The notes under the pieces were generated by a model. The model did no database searches and was not told the DNA's origin. It saw only the letters and a program-made list of their open reading frames with translations. Made by a program: the position numbers and the translations under genes. Positions 28,256 to 38,803 of a stretch of DNA of 64,000 nt are shown here, one piece after another (position 1 is the first letter of the stretch; each line of letters opens with the position of its first letter). Location of the stretch: positions 2,667,337 through 2,731,336 of the forward strand of contig NZ_CP146016.1 in NCBI RefSeq assembly GCF_036967215.1, written 5' to 3'. The stretch is from Sulfolobus tengchongensis. GTDB lineage: Archaea > Thermoproteota > Thermoprotei_A > Sulfolobales > Sulfolobaceae.

Positions 28256-30094
28256 ATGAGAGTCTCGTACGTAAATGCAATGATTTGGTTTATTCTTGCA
28301 ATTCTAATAGCTGGTTTTTTAGTGGGTCAACTCGGCGTTATACAATCTCCACCGCCTAATCTTCCGTCTAATCCTCCTTCGTTAAACGCAACAAAGATAA
28401 GCTTAAACCTCAAACCTTACTTTTCAGGACTACCAATTACGATTAATCGAACAGCGCTAACAATGAATTTTAGTAAGTCCGTCTTAATCTCAAACGGATC
28501 CGGCGAGCCAATCCTCAATGCTATTATACACATTCTAACAATGAATGCGACACAAATAGCCCCAGGTCCATACTGGGAGGTCAGTGATCTCGCTGGCTTT
28601 GTTTACATGAATAAAGCAAACACAACAAACTACCTTTCGGCAGTACAGAACTTGACAGATATACATTTTTATAATATATCATTACCATTCTACTCGGCGG
28701 AGCCTTTTATTGTGTCATATCCCCCCTCAGATAACGTTACGCCTTCTGTTTCTTCAAAGATCGTGAACTCTTTCACTGTGGAGGCAGTGATACATCTCTC
28801 ATATACAACTAGTATGTATCTCGTGAAGTCATCATCGCACTCAGTTACTCGTTGTAATCATGAAGGTAATACGACATCGTGTGTGACGTATCATTATGTC
28901 ACGCGATGGTATGATATGCAAGTTTCAGGTATTGCACAACTACTAGCGAACGGCGTAGTGATCGCAGACCAGAGCTTCTCGACAACATTTACATGGAATG
29001 GCGGAACCTACGGACCTGAGACCCTCTACGGAAGCTATACCGTTCCCCCAGGGGTTCAGAAGCAAGTCTATGCTTCATATGAACTCCAAGCGGGGGCGGG
29101 AGAGAACAGTTATTGGTCAGGAAATACGCACTACACTAATTATTACCCGACAGGTCCTACTGCTATTACACCCGTAAATACGTTCACCTGGTATGAATAT
29201 CTAGTGGTTGTTCCGTTACAAATACAAGTTGATAACGGGACTTCTCCCGTCACTACGATCACTTTGCAAAATAGTACATACAAGCAGACATGGACTGAGA
29301 CTGGGAGAAGTATTTCCGTGAGTCCCGGTATGTTAGAATGGACTAGCGCTCCTTATGATTTCAATGTATCCGTAGTCACTAAAGATCATATCGAATACAA
29401 TAATCAAACGTTGTATAGAACATGGAACGCAGGCACTATCGAGGTAGACCCCTCATGCTATAGTGTATCTTCAGGTAGTTTCCCTGGGAGCGTAATAGTG
29501 AACTATTACTTGAACGTTACAATGAATTCTAACATAGTTCAACAACCGTCCTGGGTCTTCCACCATGTACCGCAACAATACGTGTATAGTTTCAATTTCG
29601 CAAATAATTACACCAACGGAGTTGGATACTATTACGCGTTAAGCAAAGCACTATCACAATATTTCGATGACTTCCAGATCTTCGAAATTATACACTCAAT
29701 TCAATCACAGATGAGGGAAATTAACGAAACAATACTGCCAGTCTATTCATTAGAAATCAAAAGCGGTTCAATATTTGATATATACACACAGATCACAGTC
29801 CTACAGTTCACAAACTACTGGCACAACTTTACAAGTCCTAACGGGAGCGTTCTCTTACAAGCATTCGACTATATGAACATTAGCTATATTCTAATCAAAA
29901 ACGGAACGTACAACTACAGCGGAGTCCTAACTGATGCATTAATTATACCTAACAGACTACCACCAAACATATCAGCATTACTTGTAAACGGGACATATAA
30001 TTACTATCTCTGGCTGAACTATTCAGAACCACCTATACAATTTATAACATCTCGTCCAATACAAATGCAAACGACATTCTCCCCGATACCATGA
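28256..30094 (+). CDS. Large surface protein with N-terminal membrane anchor (paralog in element C)
   Basis: 612 residues. MIWFILAILIAGFLVGQLGV at residues 10-29 is a signal anchor, followed by a Pro/Asn/Ser-rich stalk and a long beta-rich extracellular domain with many Asn-x-Ser/Thr sites. The element C protein at 60689-62752 shares the plan and segments such as LEWTSAP/LVWSSAP, RTWNAG/RQWDAG and NSNIV-PSW/SNIV-PTW. The gene sits between the VirB4-like and VirB6-like genes, so it is likely an exposed part of the transfer apparatus, for example an adhesin or minor pilus component. Confidence 0.65.
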   Translation: MRVSYVNAMIWFILAILIAGFLVGQLGVIQSPPPNLPSNPPSLNATKISLNLKPYFSGLPITINRTALTMNFSKSVLISNGSGEPILNAIIHILTMNATQIAPGPYWEVSDLAGFVYMNKANTTNYLSAVQNLTDIHFYNISLPFYSAEPFIVSYPPSDNVTPSVSSKIVNSFTVEAVIHLSYTTSMYLVKSSSHSVTRCNHEGNTTSCVTYHYVTRWYDMQVSGIAQLLANGVVIADQSFSTTFTWNGGTYGPETLYGSYTVPPGVQKQVYASYELQAGAGENSYWSGNTHYTNYYPTGPTAITPVNTFTWYEYLVVVPLQIQVDNGTSPVTTITLQNSTYKQTWTETGRSISVSPGMLEWTSAPYDFNVSVVTKDHIEYNNQTLYRTWNAGTIEVDPSCYSVSSGSFPGSVIVNYYLNVTMNSNIVQQPSWVFHHVPQQYVYSFNFANNYTNGVGYYYALSKALSQYFDDFQIFEIIHSIQSQMREINETILPVYSLEIKSGSIFDIYTQITVLQFTNYWHNFTSPNGSVLLQAFDYMNISYILIKNGTYNYSGVLTDALIIPNRLPPNISALLVNGTYNYYLWLNYSEPPIQFITSRPIQMQTTFSPIP

Positions 30095-30095
30095 G

Positions 30096-30115
30096 TATAA
30101 AAAGATATGATATTG
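30096..30115 (+). promoter_or_regulatory. Element-B type promoter of the VirB6-like gene
   Basis: TATAAAAAGATATGATATTG begins just after the preceding stop and lies 16-35 bases before ATG 30131. Confidence 0.68.
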
Positions 30116-30130
30116 TATTGGTGAGAGGAA

Positions 30131-31891
30131 ATGATTGACCTAGGTACTTTAATAGATTACGGAGTATATGGAGCTTGGTTAGCTGTTTTTGGCGGACTTA
30201 TTTTAAGTGCAATATACATTGCGTTAGGCAAGGAAGAAGGGAAGAAGCTTCTTATTGGTTCAGTAATTGCAGCATTTATATTAGCCTTTGGTTGGATAAT
30301 CTTGTCATCATCAATCTCGTATCAAAGTTATAACATACCTGGCTGGAGTGATATTGCTTATATTATCTATGCGGCAGCTGCGACTGCTGTCATTGCATCA
30401 GCAATAATGTTTCTCCGTGGTGATTCCAGAGAAGCATTAGGATATTTAGTAACAGCAGCAATATTGCTTTGGGCTATCAATTATGGGCCAGCAGTTCTAG
30501 GTGTTAATAATCTAAATCTGAACGCACAACCCCCAAGTGTTGATTTTGGAGGAATAAGTGTTGCTGGCTTTTCATTTGGTGGAGTTCCAGTGAGTTGGTT
30601 AGTCGATCTCCCAGACCCTAACACTCTCCCAGGCTTTCAAAGTATGTATACAACAGCACAGAATATTTCCTTAGCCGTACTTGGGATAGCAGCTGCAGGT
30701 GCTTTAATATATTATATTTTTGAAACAGAAGATGCGTTTGAAGCACTAAAAAGAACGTCAAAAGATCTCATTGTAGCTGTACTTTTCATATATGCGATTC
30801 CAGATATATATTCTCTATTTGCTCAGATCATTAACTACATGTCAAATAGCCTTGTTAACCCACAACCTATCCAAAACGCAATCGCAAATATGGATAATGT
30901 GGAAGCAGCTATCATCGCAGGTGGATTTGCTGGGGGATATTTCGTACCTGCATTGGCCGATATAGCTTCAGATTTATTATTCTCATTATTCATAGCAGCA
31001 GCTTTAGCTGCAATCAGATTCTTCGTAATTGCTGCAGCAATACTACTAGCACCTCTATTTACAGCTTTGTGGATGTTTCCTCCTATCAGAGGAGCTGCTA
31101 AGTTTTTAATGGAGATCATATTAGGACTAGGATTTGCTGGCTTAATCGCTGCTGGTATGTTGTATTTACTTGCAAATATCTTGAATAAGTTCCCTGTGTT
31201 GTACTTAGCATCTCCAGTGTTGTTCGGCTTCTTCCCAATGATGCTCGGCTTCGGTGGAGCAACTAGCTTGATTTCAGGAGGAACGAACTTGATACCATTC
31301 AGAAGACCTAAATCGCAATCTGGTGGTCAGTCTACTGTAGCTGGGTCAACTACTGCTCAGACACAATTAAAATCTATACAAAGAACAACAACACCGCAAG
31401 GTACTTCAGTCACCATTCTCAGAAAACCATCCGCTGCTCCTACAGGAATCGTCGGAAGAATTAGGAATAGGGAACAACAAGTACAAATACAATCTGGTAT
31501 AGCCCCAGTACCTCAGCAATCATTCTTAGATAAATTAAAGTACAAGACGGACAGAGAGATCTTACCTCCACCTAATGCGATGCAAAAAGCACCATCAGGC
31601 AACTTGAGACTTGATATGAACCAGGTACGTGGCATATCACAAATAGGAGGGAACATAACGCCAGCGAGATCCGATATCTGGTCAAAAGTGACAAAACAAG
31701 AAAGGATTCCTTATGCAATTGTATCTGGTGTTGCTGCTAACGTGAAGGAAGGCGTAAAGATGACGTTAGATAAAACAATAGATAAGATAGATGCATTTCT
31801 GAAAGCACACGGATTAAACTTTAGAATGAGAGAAGCTAAAGAATATATAATAAAGAATATAAAATTAAAGAAACCTAAGATTACTCCATAA
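30131..31891 (+). CDS. VirB6/TrbL-like polytopic membrane protein
   Basis: 586 residues. About ten hydrophobic segments lie in the first 410 residues (WLAVFGGLILSAIYIALG, LIGSVIAAFILAFGWII, AAIRFFVIAAAILLAPLF, LVLGFAGLI-type Gly/Ala-rich spans), then a soluble basic C-terminal tail of about 180 residues (KLKYKTDREILPPPN, KAKEYIIKNIKLKKPK). This is the plan of VirB6/TrbL inner-membrane channel proteins. It should form the DNA-conducting membrane part with the VirB4-like ATPase. The start follows GGTGAGGAA. Confidence 0.72.
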   Translation: MIDLGTLIDYGVYGAWLAVFGGLILSAIYIALGKEEGKKLLIGSVIAAFILAFGWIILSSSISYQSYNIPGWSDIAYIIYAAAATAVIASAIMFLRGDSREALGYLVTAAILLWAINYGPAVLGVNNLNLNAQPPSVDFGGISVAGFSFGGVPVSWLVDLPDPNTLPGFQSMYTTAQNISLAVLGIAAAGALIYYIFETEDAFEALKRTSKDLIVAVLFIYAIPDIYSLFAQIINYMSNSLVNPQPIQNAIANMDNVEAAIIAGGFAGGYFVPALADIASDLLFSLFIAAALAAIRFFVIAAAILLAPLFTALWMFPPIRGAAKFLMEIILGLGFAGLIAAGMLYLLANILNKFPVLYLASPVLFGFFPMMLGFGGATSLISGGTNLIPFRRPKSQSGGQSTVAGSTTAQTQLKSIQRTTTPQGTSVTILRKPSAAPTGIVGRIRNREQQVQIQSGIAPVPQQSFLDKLKYKTDREILPPPNAMQKAPSGNLRLDMNQVRGISQIGGNITPARSDIWSKVTKQERIPYAIVSGVAANVKEGVKMTLDKTIDKIDAFLKAHGLNFRMREAKEYIIKNIKLKKPKITP

Positions 31892-31902
31892 TGGTGATAA
31901 AA

Positions 31903-32346
31903 ATGGCGGAAACAATTGAGTTTCCGGACACAGTTGAGTTAATTAGAAACGATCAGATGCCTGAAAATCTCTATGCCCCTGATGGAACTTTACTAATAAG
32001 TGATAATGATTACATGGCAGAAACGCCACTCATCAAGAACAGGAAGAAATGGAGATTATATCCAAATGTGGAATTATACTCATTTGACGGAGAGACTGCT
32101 GTTTATAGGAGATTAAGCGATGGTGTCCTGGTCAGAATGACAGATGTTTATGCAATTAATATGGTCGGAATTGTAAGGAGAAATCCAGGGATTACTGTAG
32201 AAGAGGCAATTGCTACAGAGCTAAAACAAATTGAGGATAATGAGGGAGAAATAACTGATGAAAAGGAGATGGCAGCAACACTTTCCGTACTTTATTATGC
32301 TCTCGCATTAACAATAATACATGACTTAGTGAGATTGCAAAAGTGA
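31903..32346 (+). CDS. Conserved cytoplasmic protein of the transfer operon
   Basis: 147 residues from ATG 31903, after GGTGATAAAA; ATG 31891 is also in frame. Soluble and acidic; MAETIEFPDTVELIRNDQMP at the start, then a beta-rich part (YPNVELYSFDGETAVYRRLS) and a helical end (AATLSVLYYALALTIIHDLV). Its upstream ATG overlaps the VirB6-like stop. No family recognised. Confidence 0.6.
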   Translation: MAETIEFPDTVELIRNDQMPENLYAPDGTLLISDNDYMAETPLIKNRKKWRLYPNVELYSFDGETAVYRRLSDGVLVRMTDVYAINMVGIVRRNPGITVEEAIATELKQIEDNEGEITDEKEMAATLSVLYYALALTIIHDLVRLQK

Positions 32347-32364
32347 TTTTCTTTTTTTATTTTG

Positions 32365-32382
32365 GTTTACTGGGGAGTAAAC
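32365..32382 (+). repeat. B/C inverted repeat between convergent genes
   Basis: GTTTACTGGGGAGTAAAC, a perfect copy, 19 bases after one stop (32346) and 11 bases before the stop of the opposing gene (32393). Confidence 0.88.
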
Positions 32383-32392
32383 CGAGTAATTT

Positions 32393-32686
32393 TCAAGATT
32401 GTTCATTGAGAATTTTATCTATTTCCTTTAAGTACTGAGCAACAATTTTCCCCTTCTCAGTCAACTTTACGAATCTTCGTCTAGGGAACTCTTTCTCTCT
32501 TTCTTCCTCAATTAACCCCATCTCTTTTAGCTCATTAATTGCCTTCAACACCGCCGAAGAATTTGTCTTCGTCAAATCAATTACCTGAGTTACCGTTAAG
32601 AATTCATCACTTAAAACAAGCAACACTCTTTCTTGTACTTCTGTTAATACTTTTCGTTTTGCGTGTTCTGACAAAACGAACGACAA
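32393..32686 (-). CDS. Winged-helix regulator, N-terminus cut by IS copy 1
   Basis: The HTH core (VTQVIDLTKTNSSAVLKAIN) and wing (EEREKEFPRRRFVKLTEKGK) closely match the 92-residue protein at 38525-38803. The displayed TTG start and first few residues lie inside the IS left end, so this N-terminus is new. Joining the sequences on either side of the IS gives an in-frame start (LSYKFWVYEHAKRKVL) in the minus-strand sequence just right of 34460, which is probably the original. DNA-binding should be retained. Confidence 0.7.
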   Translation of the reverse strand: MSFVLSEHAKRKVLTEVQERVLLVLSDEFLTVTQVIDLTKTNSSAVLKAINELKEMGLIEEEREKEFPRRRFVKLTEKGKIVAQYLKEIDKILNEQS

Positions 32687-32741
32687 GCCTCGCCCTTCAG
32701 GGCGGGGTAAAGTTTTTAAAATCTTCTGAATACTTTAGAGT

Positions 32742-33138
32742 GTGGAATATAAATCAACTAGGCATGTAAAATACCTCTGCAACTACCACTTCGTATGGAT
32801 ACCGAAATACCGCAGGAAATTGTTAGCGAGTGAAGTAGCTGAATATACTAAAGAGGTACTAAAGTCTATTGCTGAGGAGCTTGATTGCGAGGTAATAGCC
32901 CTAGAAGTAATGCCAGACCACATCCACCTCTTCGTCAACTGCCCACCGAGATATGCGCCATCATACCTAGCAAACTACTTCAAAGGAAAATCAGCAAGAC
33001 TAATACTCAAAAAATTCCCAGAGTTGAGGAAGTACACTAACGGGAAGTTGTGGACTAGGAGCTACTTCGTATCAACTGCTGGTAACATATCAAACGAGAC
33101 AATAAAGAGGTACATAGAAGAGCAATGGGCGAAAGAGG

Positions 33139-33152
<14 letters not shown>
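32742..33152 (+). CDS. tnpA: IS200/IS605 TnpA (Y1 HUH transposase), copy 1
   Basis: A 136-residue single-strand transposase. The HUH motif is DHIHLF (His60, His62), with probable catalytic Tyr124 in IKRYIEEQW near the C-terminus. The N-terminal YHFVWIPKYRRKLL is typical. Length and motifs look intact, so it is probably active. It overlaps tnpB. Confidence 0.95.
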
Positions 33153-34463
<1,311 letters not shown>

Positions 34464-34557
34464 AACCCAGAACTTATAGGACAATTCTTCAAGTCAATTG
34501 AGAATAACAATATAAATAATGAAAACGTTAAATTAGGTAGCATAGGTGGTGAAAAAA

Positions 34558-35085
34558 ATGGATAAGAGGGTAATAATCACAATAGGTATAATAATAGTTG
34601 TAATAGCTGCAGTAGCAGGTATTTTATTATTAAATCATAAATCGTCGACAATGCAAGTTTCATCGACTACTAGCAGTTCTTCTACTACGACTACAGCCAC
34701 TACTACCAGCACTACTACCTCAACAACGACATCTACTACAAGTTCTACAACAACATCTACAACAACGACATCCACAGAGATAAAAGCTCATATAATATAT
34801 TTCCTTAACATTACAAACACCTCCTTTGGTTCATATTACTATTATGTTGCCGTAGCGGAAAATGTTACAACAAATATAGTAACTTTATCGATCTCTGGTG
34901 TGGGTCAGTACCCCGTTACTGTAAAACAGTATAACGGTTATGTATTGCTAATATTTTCTGTGTATAATAAACAAATAAACTGGACGCAAATTCCTTCAGA
35001 TGCATATTTCTTAATGTTGTCAAATGGGAAAGAGATAAGTTATAACTTTACATATGGAGGACAATGGACTTTCGGTTCTATTTAA
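34558..35085 (+). CDS. Membrane-anchored Ser/Thr-rich surface protein
   Basis: 175 residues from ATG 34558, after GGTGGTGAAA. It has an N-terminal anchor (VIITIGIIIVVIAAVAGILL), a long low-complexity Ser/Thr linker (residues about 35-75), then a small beta-rich domain (HIIYFLNITNTSFGSYYYYV; SISGVGQYPVTVKQYNGYVL). It resembles other small exported proteins of Sulfolobus elements with a glycosylated stalk. A short reading frame ending just here (INPELIGQFFKSIENNN) may be the tail of a gene cut by the IS. Confidence 0.6.
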   Translation: MDKRVIITIGIIIVVIAAVAGILLLNHKSSTMQVSSTTSSSSTTTTATTTSTTTSTTTSTTSSTTTSTTTTSTEIKAHIIYFLNITNTSFGSYYYYVAVAENVTTNIVTLSISGVGQYPVTVKQYNGYVLLIFSVYNKQINWTQIPSDAYFLMLSNGKEISYNFTYGGQWTFGSI

Positions 35086-35143
35086 TTCGATTCGTTTTTT
35101 AATTCGAAATTTTTTATTTATTTCGATAAATAAAACAATCCGT

Positions 35144-36757
35144 TTATCCAAAAAGCTTAATCTCTTTTTCTGAAATACCCAAGTCAGAAAAGTACTCCTT
35201 ATACCTTGAATCACAGAGATATACTTTTACAAAATCGTTAGGATCCCTGAACGCTCTGCCGATAGTCTGCTTTATAGTAATTAGTGTAAGTTCCTTTGCA
35301 ACTTCCTCCTCAGTCTTCTTAGTAACCTTAGATAGTTTCTCAATTCTTCTCTTAATTAAAGCATCACTGACATCTGGATAAGGCAAACCAGCAAGCACCA
35401 TATCACTAAATAAGTTCCTATTACCCTCATCTCTAAACTCCACTCCCTCACTTTCCTTTGCCCTCATAACCAAAAGTACCGCATATTTCCCCTCCTTCAT
35501 AAGCTCCAGTATTTCCTCATGAGTTATCCTCTTACTCTCCTCTAACACGGGTAAACCGTTAAGGTACTTCTTCACCTCACTCTTAAAATCATAACTGGGA
35601 AAGAAAACCAAGATATTTGAGGAAGCCCCATCATAGACCTTTTTTATGATTTCTGCATATTTTTCAGCGTTAGCCCTCCTGTACCTGACCCTCGAATTAA
35701 CATAACTGCAGTAATAATATTCCGCTTTCCCCAATCTAACTTCAACGTTTATCCTATATCCTTCTAAACCCAAATCCGGCAAAGTACCGCTCATTAATAC
35801 CCTTTTATCTGCAAAATTGAATGACTCTTTTATCATCTCTATAGTATCTGAAGGGATTACCATGAGCTTTCCGTTGCAGTTAAACGTGTCCCCTTCAGTA
35901 TTAAAGAAATCGTATACTGACCTCAAATAAGACCTCTTAATAGGTCCTTTTATCATATTAAGGTAAGATAATGAGGCTTTATGGATTTGCAGTAAGACTT
36001 CAGCTGAAGGTTTAGGATACAAAGGCAATTCCCTACACCCTCCCTCATCCACTATATTTTCCAAAAACTTACCCAGTTCTACGAGAAATGCCCTAACATC
36101 ACTCAAATCGTTATTCGTATTGCTCTCTACCTCATCCAACTCCTTCAATGCATTGTTTACAGTCTTTTTGCCTATCTTCTTAGAAAACCACTCATCCCCA
36201 TTGATCAAATTGTGAGCTTCATCTACAATTACTAAGAGCTCGTCCGGTTTAATACAGTCTTGTGACCCGCATACTATCTTCCTCCTCAGAAAGGGGTTGA
36301 AGAAGTACATGTAGGAAGCTACGATAACGTCTACCTTAGTTATTAAAGCCCTAAGAGAGTGGTAGGGGCAAAAGTCTGAAGCGTCTTTACTTAATTGGAG
36401 TATTTGCGATGGCTTTAATCCGCTTAAGTCCTTAATTTTATCCCTTAAAACACATTCCCTGCACTCTATGTCCTCAGGTTTGATATCATCGGTAGCATAA
36501 GGGCATACGGAGTTCTTTCCGAATAAGTAGGTTATTTTAAGCCCTAATCTCTCCGCTTCCCTCCTCACTGCCTCAAACTCACTATGCGTTCTTGTGAGGA
36601 ATAGGATCTTCTTATGCAGTGCTTTACCTAACAGTAGTGTAAATAGTGTTTTTCCGGCTCCGGTAGTTACATTGAGAAGGAGCGTCTTTTTAGTCTTTAA
36701 AGCGTTCAAAGCTTCATCAAATTTCTGTTTCTGCCATTCCCTCAAAGTTATTTCCAT
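35144..36757 (-). CDS. XPD/DinG (Rad3-like) superfamily 2 DNA helicase
   Basis: 537 residues. Walker A TTGAGKT is at 31-37 and the DEAH box (VIVDEAHNL) at about 177-185. Four cysteines (about C85, C99, C102, C130) are placed to bind an Fe-S cluster as in XPD, and motif VI QTIGRAFRDPND lies near the end. It would unwind DNA 5' to 3' using ATP. It overlaps the ParB-like gene by 10 bases, so the two are translationally coupled. It is an element-borne helicase, distinct in sequence from the chromosomal XPD as I recall it. Confidence 0.85.
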   Translation of the reverse strand: MEITLREWQKQKFDEALNALKTKKTLLLNVTTGAGKTLFTLLLGKALHKKILFLTRTHSEFEAVRREAERLGLKITYLFGKNSVCPYATDDIKPEDIECRECVLRDKIKDLSGLKPSQILQLSKDASDFCPYHSLRALITKVDVIVASYMYFFNPFLRRKIVCGSQDCIKPDELLVIVDEAHNLINGDEWFSKKIGKKTVNNALKELDEVESNTNNDLSDVRAFLVELGKFLENIVDEGGCRELPLYPKPSAEVLLQIHKASLSYLNMIKGPIKRSYLRSVYDFFNTEGDTFNCNGKLMVIPSDTIEMIKESFNFADKRVLMSGTLPDLGLEGYRINVEVRLGKAEYYYCSYVNSRVRYRRANAEKYAEIIKKVYDGASSNILVFFPSYDFKSEVKKYLNGLPVLEESKRITHEEILELMKEGKYAVLLVMRAKESEGVEFRDEGNRNLFSDMVLAGLPYPDVSDALIKRRIEKLSKVTKKTEEEVAKELTLITIKQTIGRAFRDPNDFVKVYLCDSRYKEYFSDLGISEKEIKLFG

Positions 36758-38136
36758 TCACTACACCTTCCTAACAGTTTCCACGGGATAACGTAGATTC
36801 CTTCAACCTCATCCGGGATTATAATGCCGTATTTGTTCAAGAAGGCTTCAAGATCCTTCCACTTCTCTGGAAGTCCCTGCTCCAAATCACGTAAAGCTCC
36901 TACGTTTATTGCGTAGCATTTCCCTTCAACCTTAATTAGTGCTATTTCTAACGGTAGTTCTGCAAACCCCTTAGTCTTTAAGTCGTTTAGGAAATCATTC
37001 TGGGTTTTACTTTCAGTTACCTCTTGTTTTACTAAGAGTTGCCCGTTTAACTGGGGAGTTAACTGTTGTTTTTCTTCTTCCTCTTGTTTTAGTTCCTCAT
37101 TAGCCTTCTTCCACTCCTCGAGAAGCGGATATTCTTCATTTTCATCTAACTCTCTCTCCTCTTCTTCACTTTCATCCTCCTCTTCCTCATTAGTTTCACC
37201 TAAGTCTTCCTTTACCCTGGACTTACTACTTTTCTTGGCTTTTTGCAGTTTCTCTACCTTTTCATCGGTCTTTAATTTGCTAATAGCTTGTGAGACTGCC
37301 ATTCTATGGTTTACTATCTCCTCCAGTAAGTCCTTCCTTCCATTCAATATTATCTTTCTGCCATCAGTTAGTAATGCGTTCCTCTCATAAGGAGGTAACT
37401 TAGCTACTGCGTCTAATAAGCCCATTTCTTGAAGTTTAGTATAGATTTTGTAGGCAGGATCTATTCCCAGTTTTCCTTTTAGGATATAATCGGTTAGCCA
37501 AGGTGCATTCTCCTTAATCCTTATATAGTAGTCTAATGTTCTATCATCGATCCTTACGTTATACTTCTTTAGCTCTTCTTTTACAGCATTCCTTAAATCA
37601 GTGAGGCTTTGAATTTTTTTCTCATTATTGCTAAAAGTTGAACGGGTACCCCGTTCAACTTTACTCTCATTATTTGTAACTTTTTCAATTTTTTCTCTGT
37701 TATTCGAGCTAAGTTGAGTCTGGGGAGACTCAACTTTTGTCTCTTTAGAATTATTATTGTCACTCTGATTATTTTTTAGCATTTTCATCTTTTCCTCTAC
37801 TGCTTTTTCGATCAATGCTAATGCTTGAGCCCTGCTTAATTGCCTTTGAGTAAGATTTGTAGATACCAGTAAATCGTATTCATCAGCTCTTCCATCAGTC
37901 TCGTAAATAGCTACTGGAACTTCCTTAATTCCCAGCTCTCTGGCTATCTTTAGGCGAGTGTATCCGTTAATCAGCTCATAATTTTGATTAGCAATGAGCG
38001 GTACTTTTATCCCATTCTTAGCTATGTCCTCCTTAATCTTATCATACATGTTATTTTCCGGTATGAAGTTCTTAAACTCCTCAACTTCCTTAATGAGATC
38101 GATAGAAATCGTTTTGTACTCCTTCAGCTTACTCAT
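36748..38136 (-). CDS. ParB-like partition/DNA-binding protein
   Basis: 462 residues. The N-terminal ParB/Srx domain has ELINGYTRLKIARELGIKEV near residue 57 and STNLTQRQLSRAQALALIEK near 92, equivalent to the GHRR and ENxQR boxes. A predicted HTH part and a long acidic coiled region (residues about 310-365, ETNEEEEDESEEEERELDEN) follow. No ParA is seen nearby. The frame contains a variant of the element repeat (37045-37063). It sits between a winged-helix gene (4-base overlap) and the helicase. Confidence 0.8.
   Translation of the reverse strand: MSKLKEYKTISIDLIKEVEEFKNFIPENNMYDKIKEDIAKNGIKVPLIANQNYELINGYTRLKIARELGIKEVPVAIYETDGRADEYDLLVSTNLTQRQLSRAQALALIEKAVEEKMKMLKNNQSDNNNSKETKVESPQTQLSSNNREKIEKVTNNESKVERGTRSTFSNNEKKIQSLTDLRNAVKEELKKYNVRIDDRTLDYYIRIKENAPWLTDYILKGKLGIDPAYKIYTKLQEMGLLDAVAKLPPYERNALLTDGRKIILNGRKDLLEEIVNHRMAVSQAISKLKTDEKVEKLQKAKKSSKSRVKEDLGETNEEEEDESEEEERELDENEEYPLLEEWKKANEELKQEEEEKQQLTPQLNGQLLVKQEVTESKTQNDFLNDLKTKGFAELPLEIALIKVEGKCYAINVGALRDLEQGLPEKWKDLEAFLNKYGIIIPDEVEGIYVIPWKLLGRCSEWK
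37045..37063 (+). repeat. B/C inverted repeat variant inside the ParB-like gene
   Basis: GTTTAACTGGGGAGTTAAC has one extra A/T in each arm, keeping perfect symmetry. It encodes part of a Gln/Leu-rich stretch on the minus strand. Confidence 0.55.
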
Positions 38137-38417
38137 TGAACCACCTCCGTGATCTTCAGTAACTTTTCTATGTCTTTCCTTTCCTTACTTACAGATTCAG
38201 AAAGCTCCTTGGCTCCTTTTTCAGTAATTTTATAGAACTTCTCGTTATCTTCTATTCTTTCAAGCTCTACAAATCCGTATTCTACTAATCTAGCTATTAC
38301 GTTTGCTACTGTCTGGTATGGTATATTAGTCTCTTTCGATATTTGTCTTCTGCTTTTGCTTTTCTTATCTATTAGGGTTAGGAGTATTTTTGCTTCATTA
38401 GAGAGCGGATCTAACAT
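38133..38417 (-). CDS. Winged-helix regulator upstream of the ParB-like gene
   Basis: 94 residues of MarR-like plan: MLDPLSNEAKILLTLIDKKS, the HTH RRQISKETNIPYQTVANVIA, the wing VELERIEDNEKFYKITEKGA, and a C-terminal helix. It overlaps the ParB-like gene by 4 bases and shares its promoter, so it probably autoregulates this operon or acts as a partition partner. Confidence 0.75.
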   Translation of the reverse strand: MLDPLSNEAKILLTLIDKKSKSRRQISKETNIPYQTVANVIARLVEYGFVELERIEDNEKFYKITEKGAKELSESVSKERKDIEKLLKITEVVQ

Positions 38418-38524
38418 GGTTATTCCATGTTATAGTTTTTAGAACAAATATATAAAGTTACATGTTATAAAATCTAGTGCAAAGAACTTAGTCTTATTAC
38501 ATTATATATAAAGTATAACATGGA
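38418..38524. promoter_or_regulatory. Divergent promoter region of the ParB operon and a regulator
   Basis: About 107 bases with repeated ACATGTTATA/TATAACATGG words (ATTCCATGTTATAG, TTACATGTTATA, AGTATAACATGGA). These form near-palindromes on both sides, likely operators for one or both flanking winged-helix proteins. A similar ACATGTTCTATGTTATAG stretch precedes the SWIM gene at 39459-39480. Confidence 0.5.
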
Positions 38525-38803
38525 ATGGATTACACACTTTCAGAGACCGCCCAAAAATTATTGGTCGCATTACTCAAAAAAGACGGTATAACTATAAGGG
38601 AATTGATAGATTTAGCCGAAGTTAATAACACTCCCGCACTCAGAGCTTTGGAAGAACTCCAGAAATATAAGTTAATAAGAGAGGAAAGAGAAAACACATT
38701 TCCTAGAAGAAGGCTAGTTTATCTAACTGATGATGGAAAATATGTAGCCATAAGAATAAAGGAAATTATGGAAGTATTAGTTAAGAATCATCCACCTTTA
38801 TGA
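38525..38803 (+). CDS. Winged-helix regulator, paralog of the IS-interrupted gene
   Basis: 92 residues, MDYTLSETAQKLLVALLKKD, HTH TIRELIDLAEVNNTPALRAL and wing EERENTFPRRRLVYLTDDGK. It matches the protein at 32393-32686 over its whole core, and is divergent to the ParB operon. It overlaps the next minus-strand gene at its 3' end by 23 bases. Probably binds a site in the 38418-38524 intergenic region. Confidence 0.75.
   Translation: MDYTLSETAQKLLVALLKKDGITIRELIDLAEVNNTPALRALEELQKYKLIREERENTFPRRRLVYLTDDGKYVAIRIKEIMEVLVKNHPPL

Noticed and set aside
30835-31119. Minus-strand 94-residue Ala/Asn-rich frame
   Set aside because: Antisense shadow of the hydrophobic VirB6-like gene.
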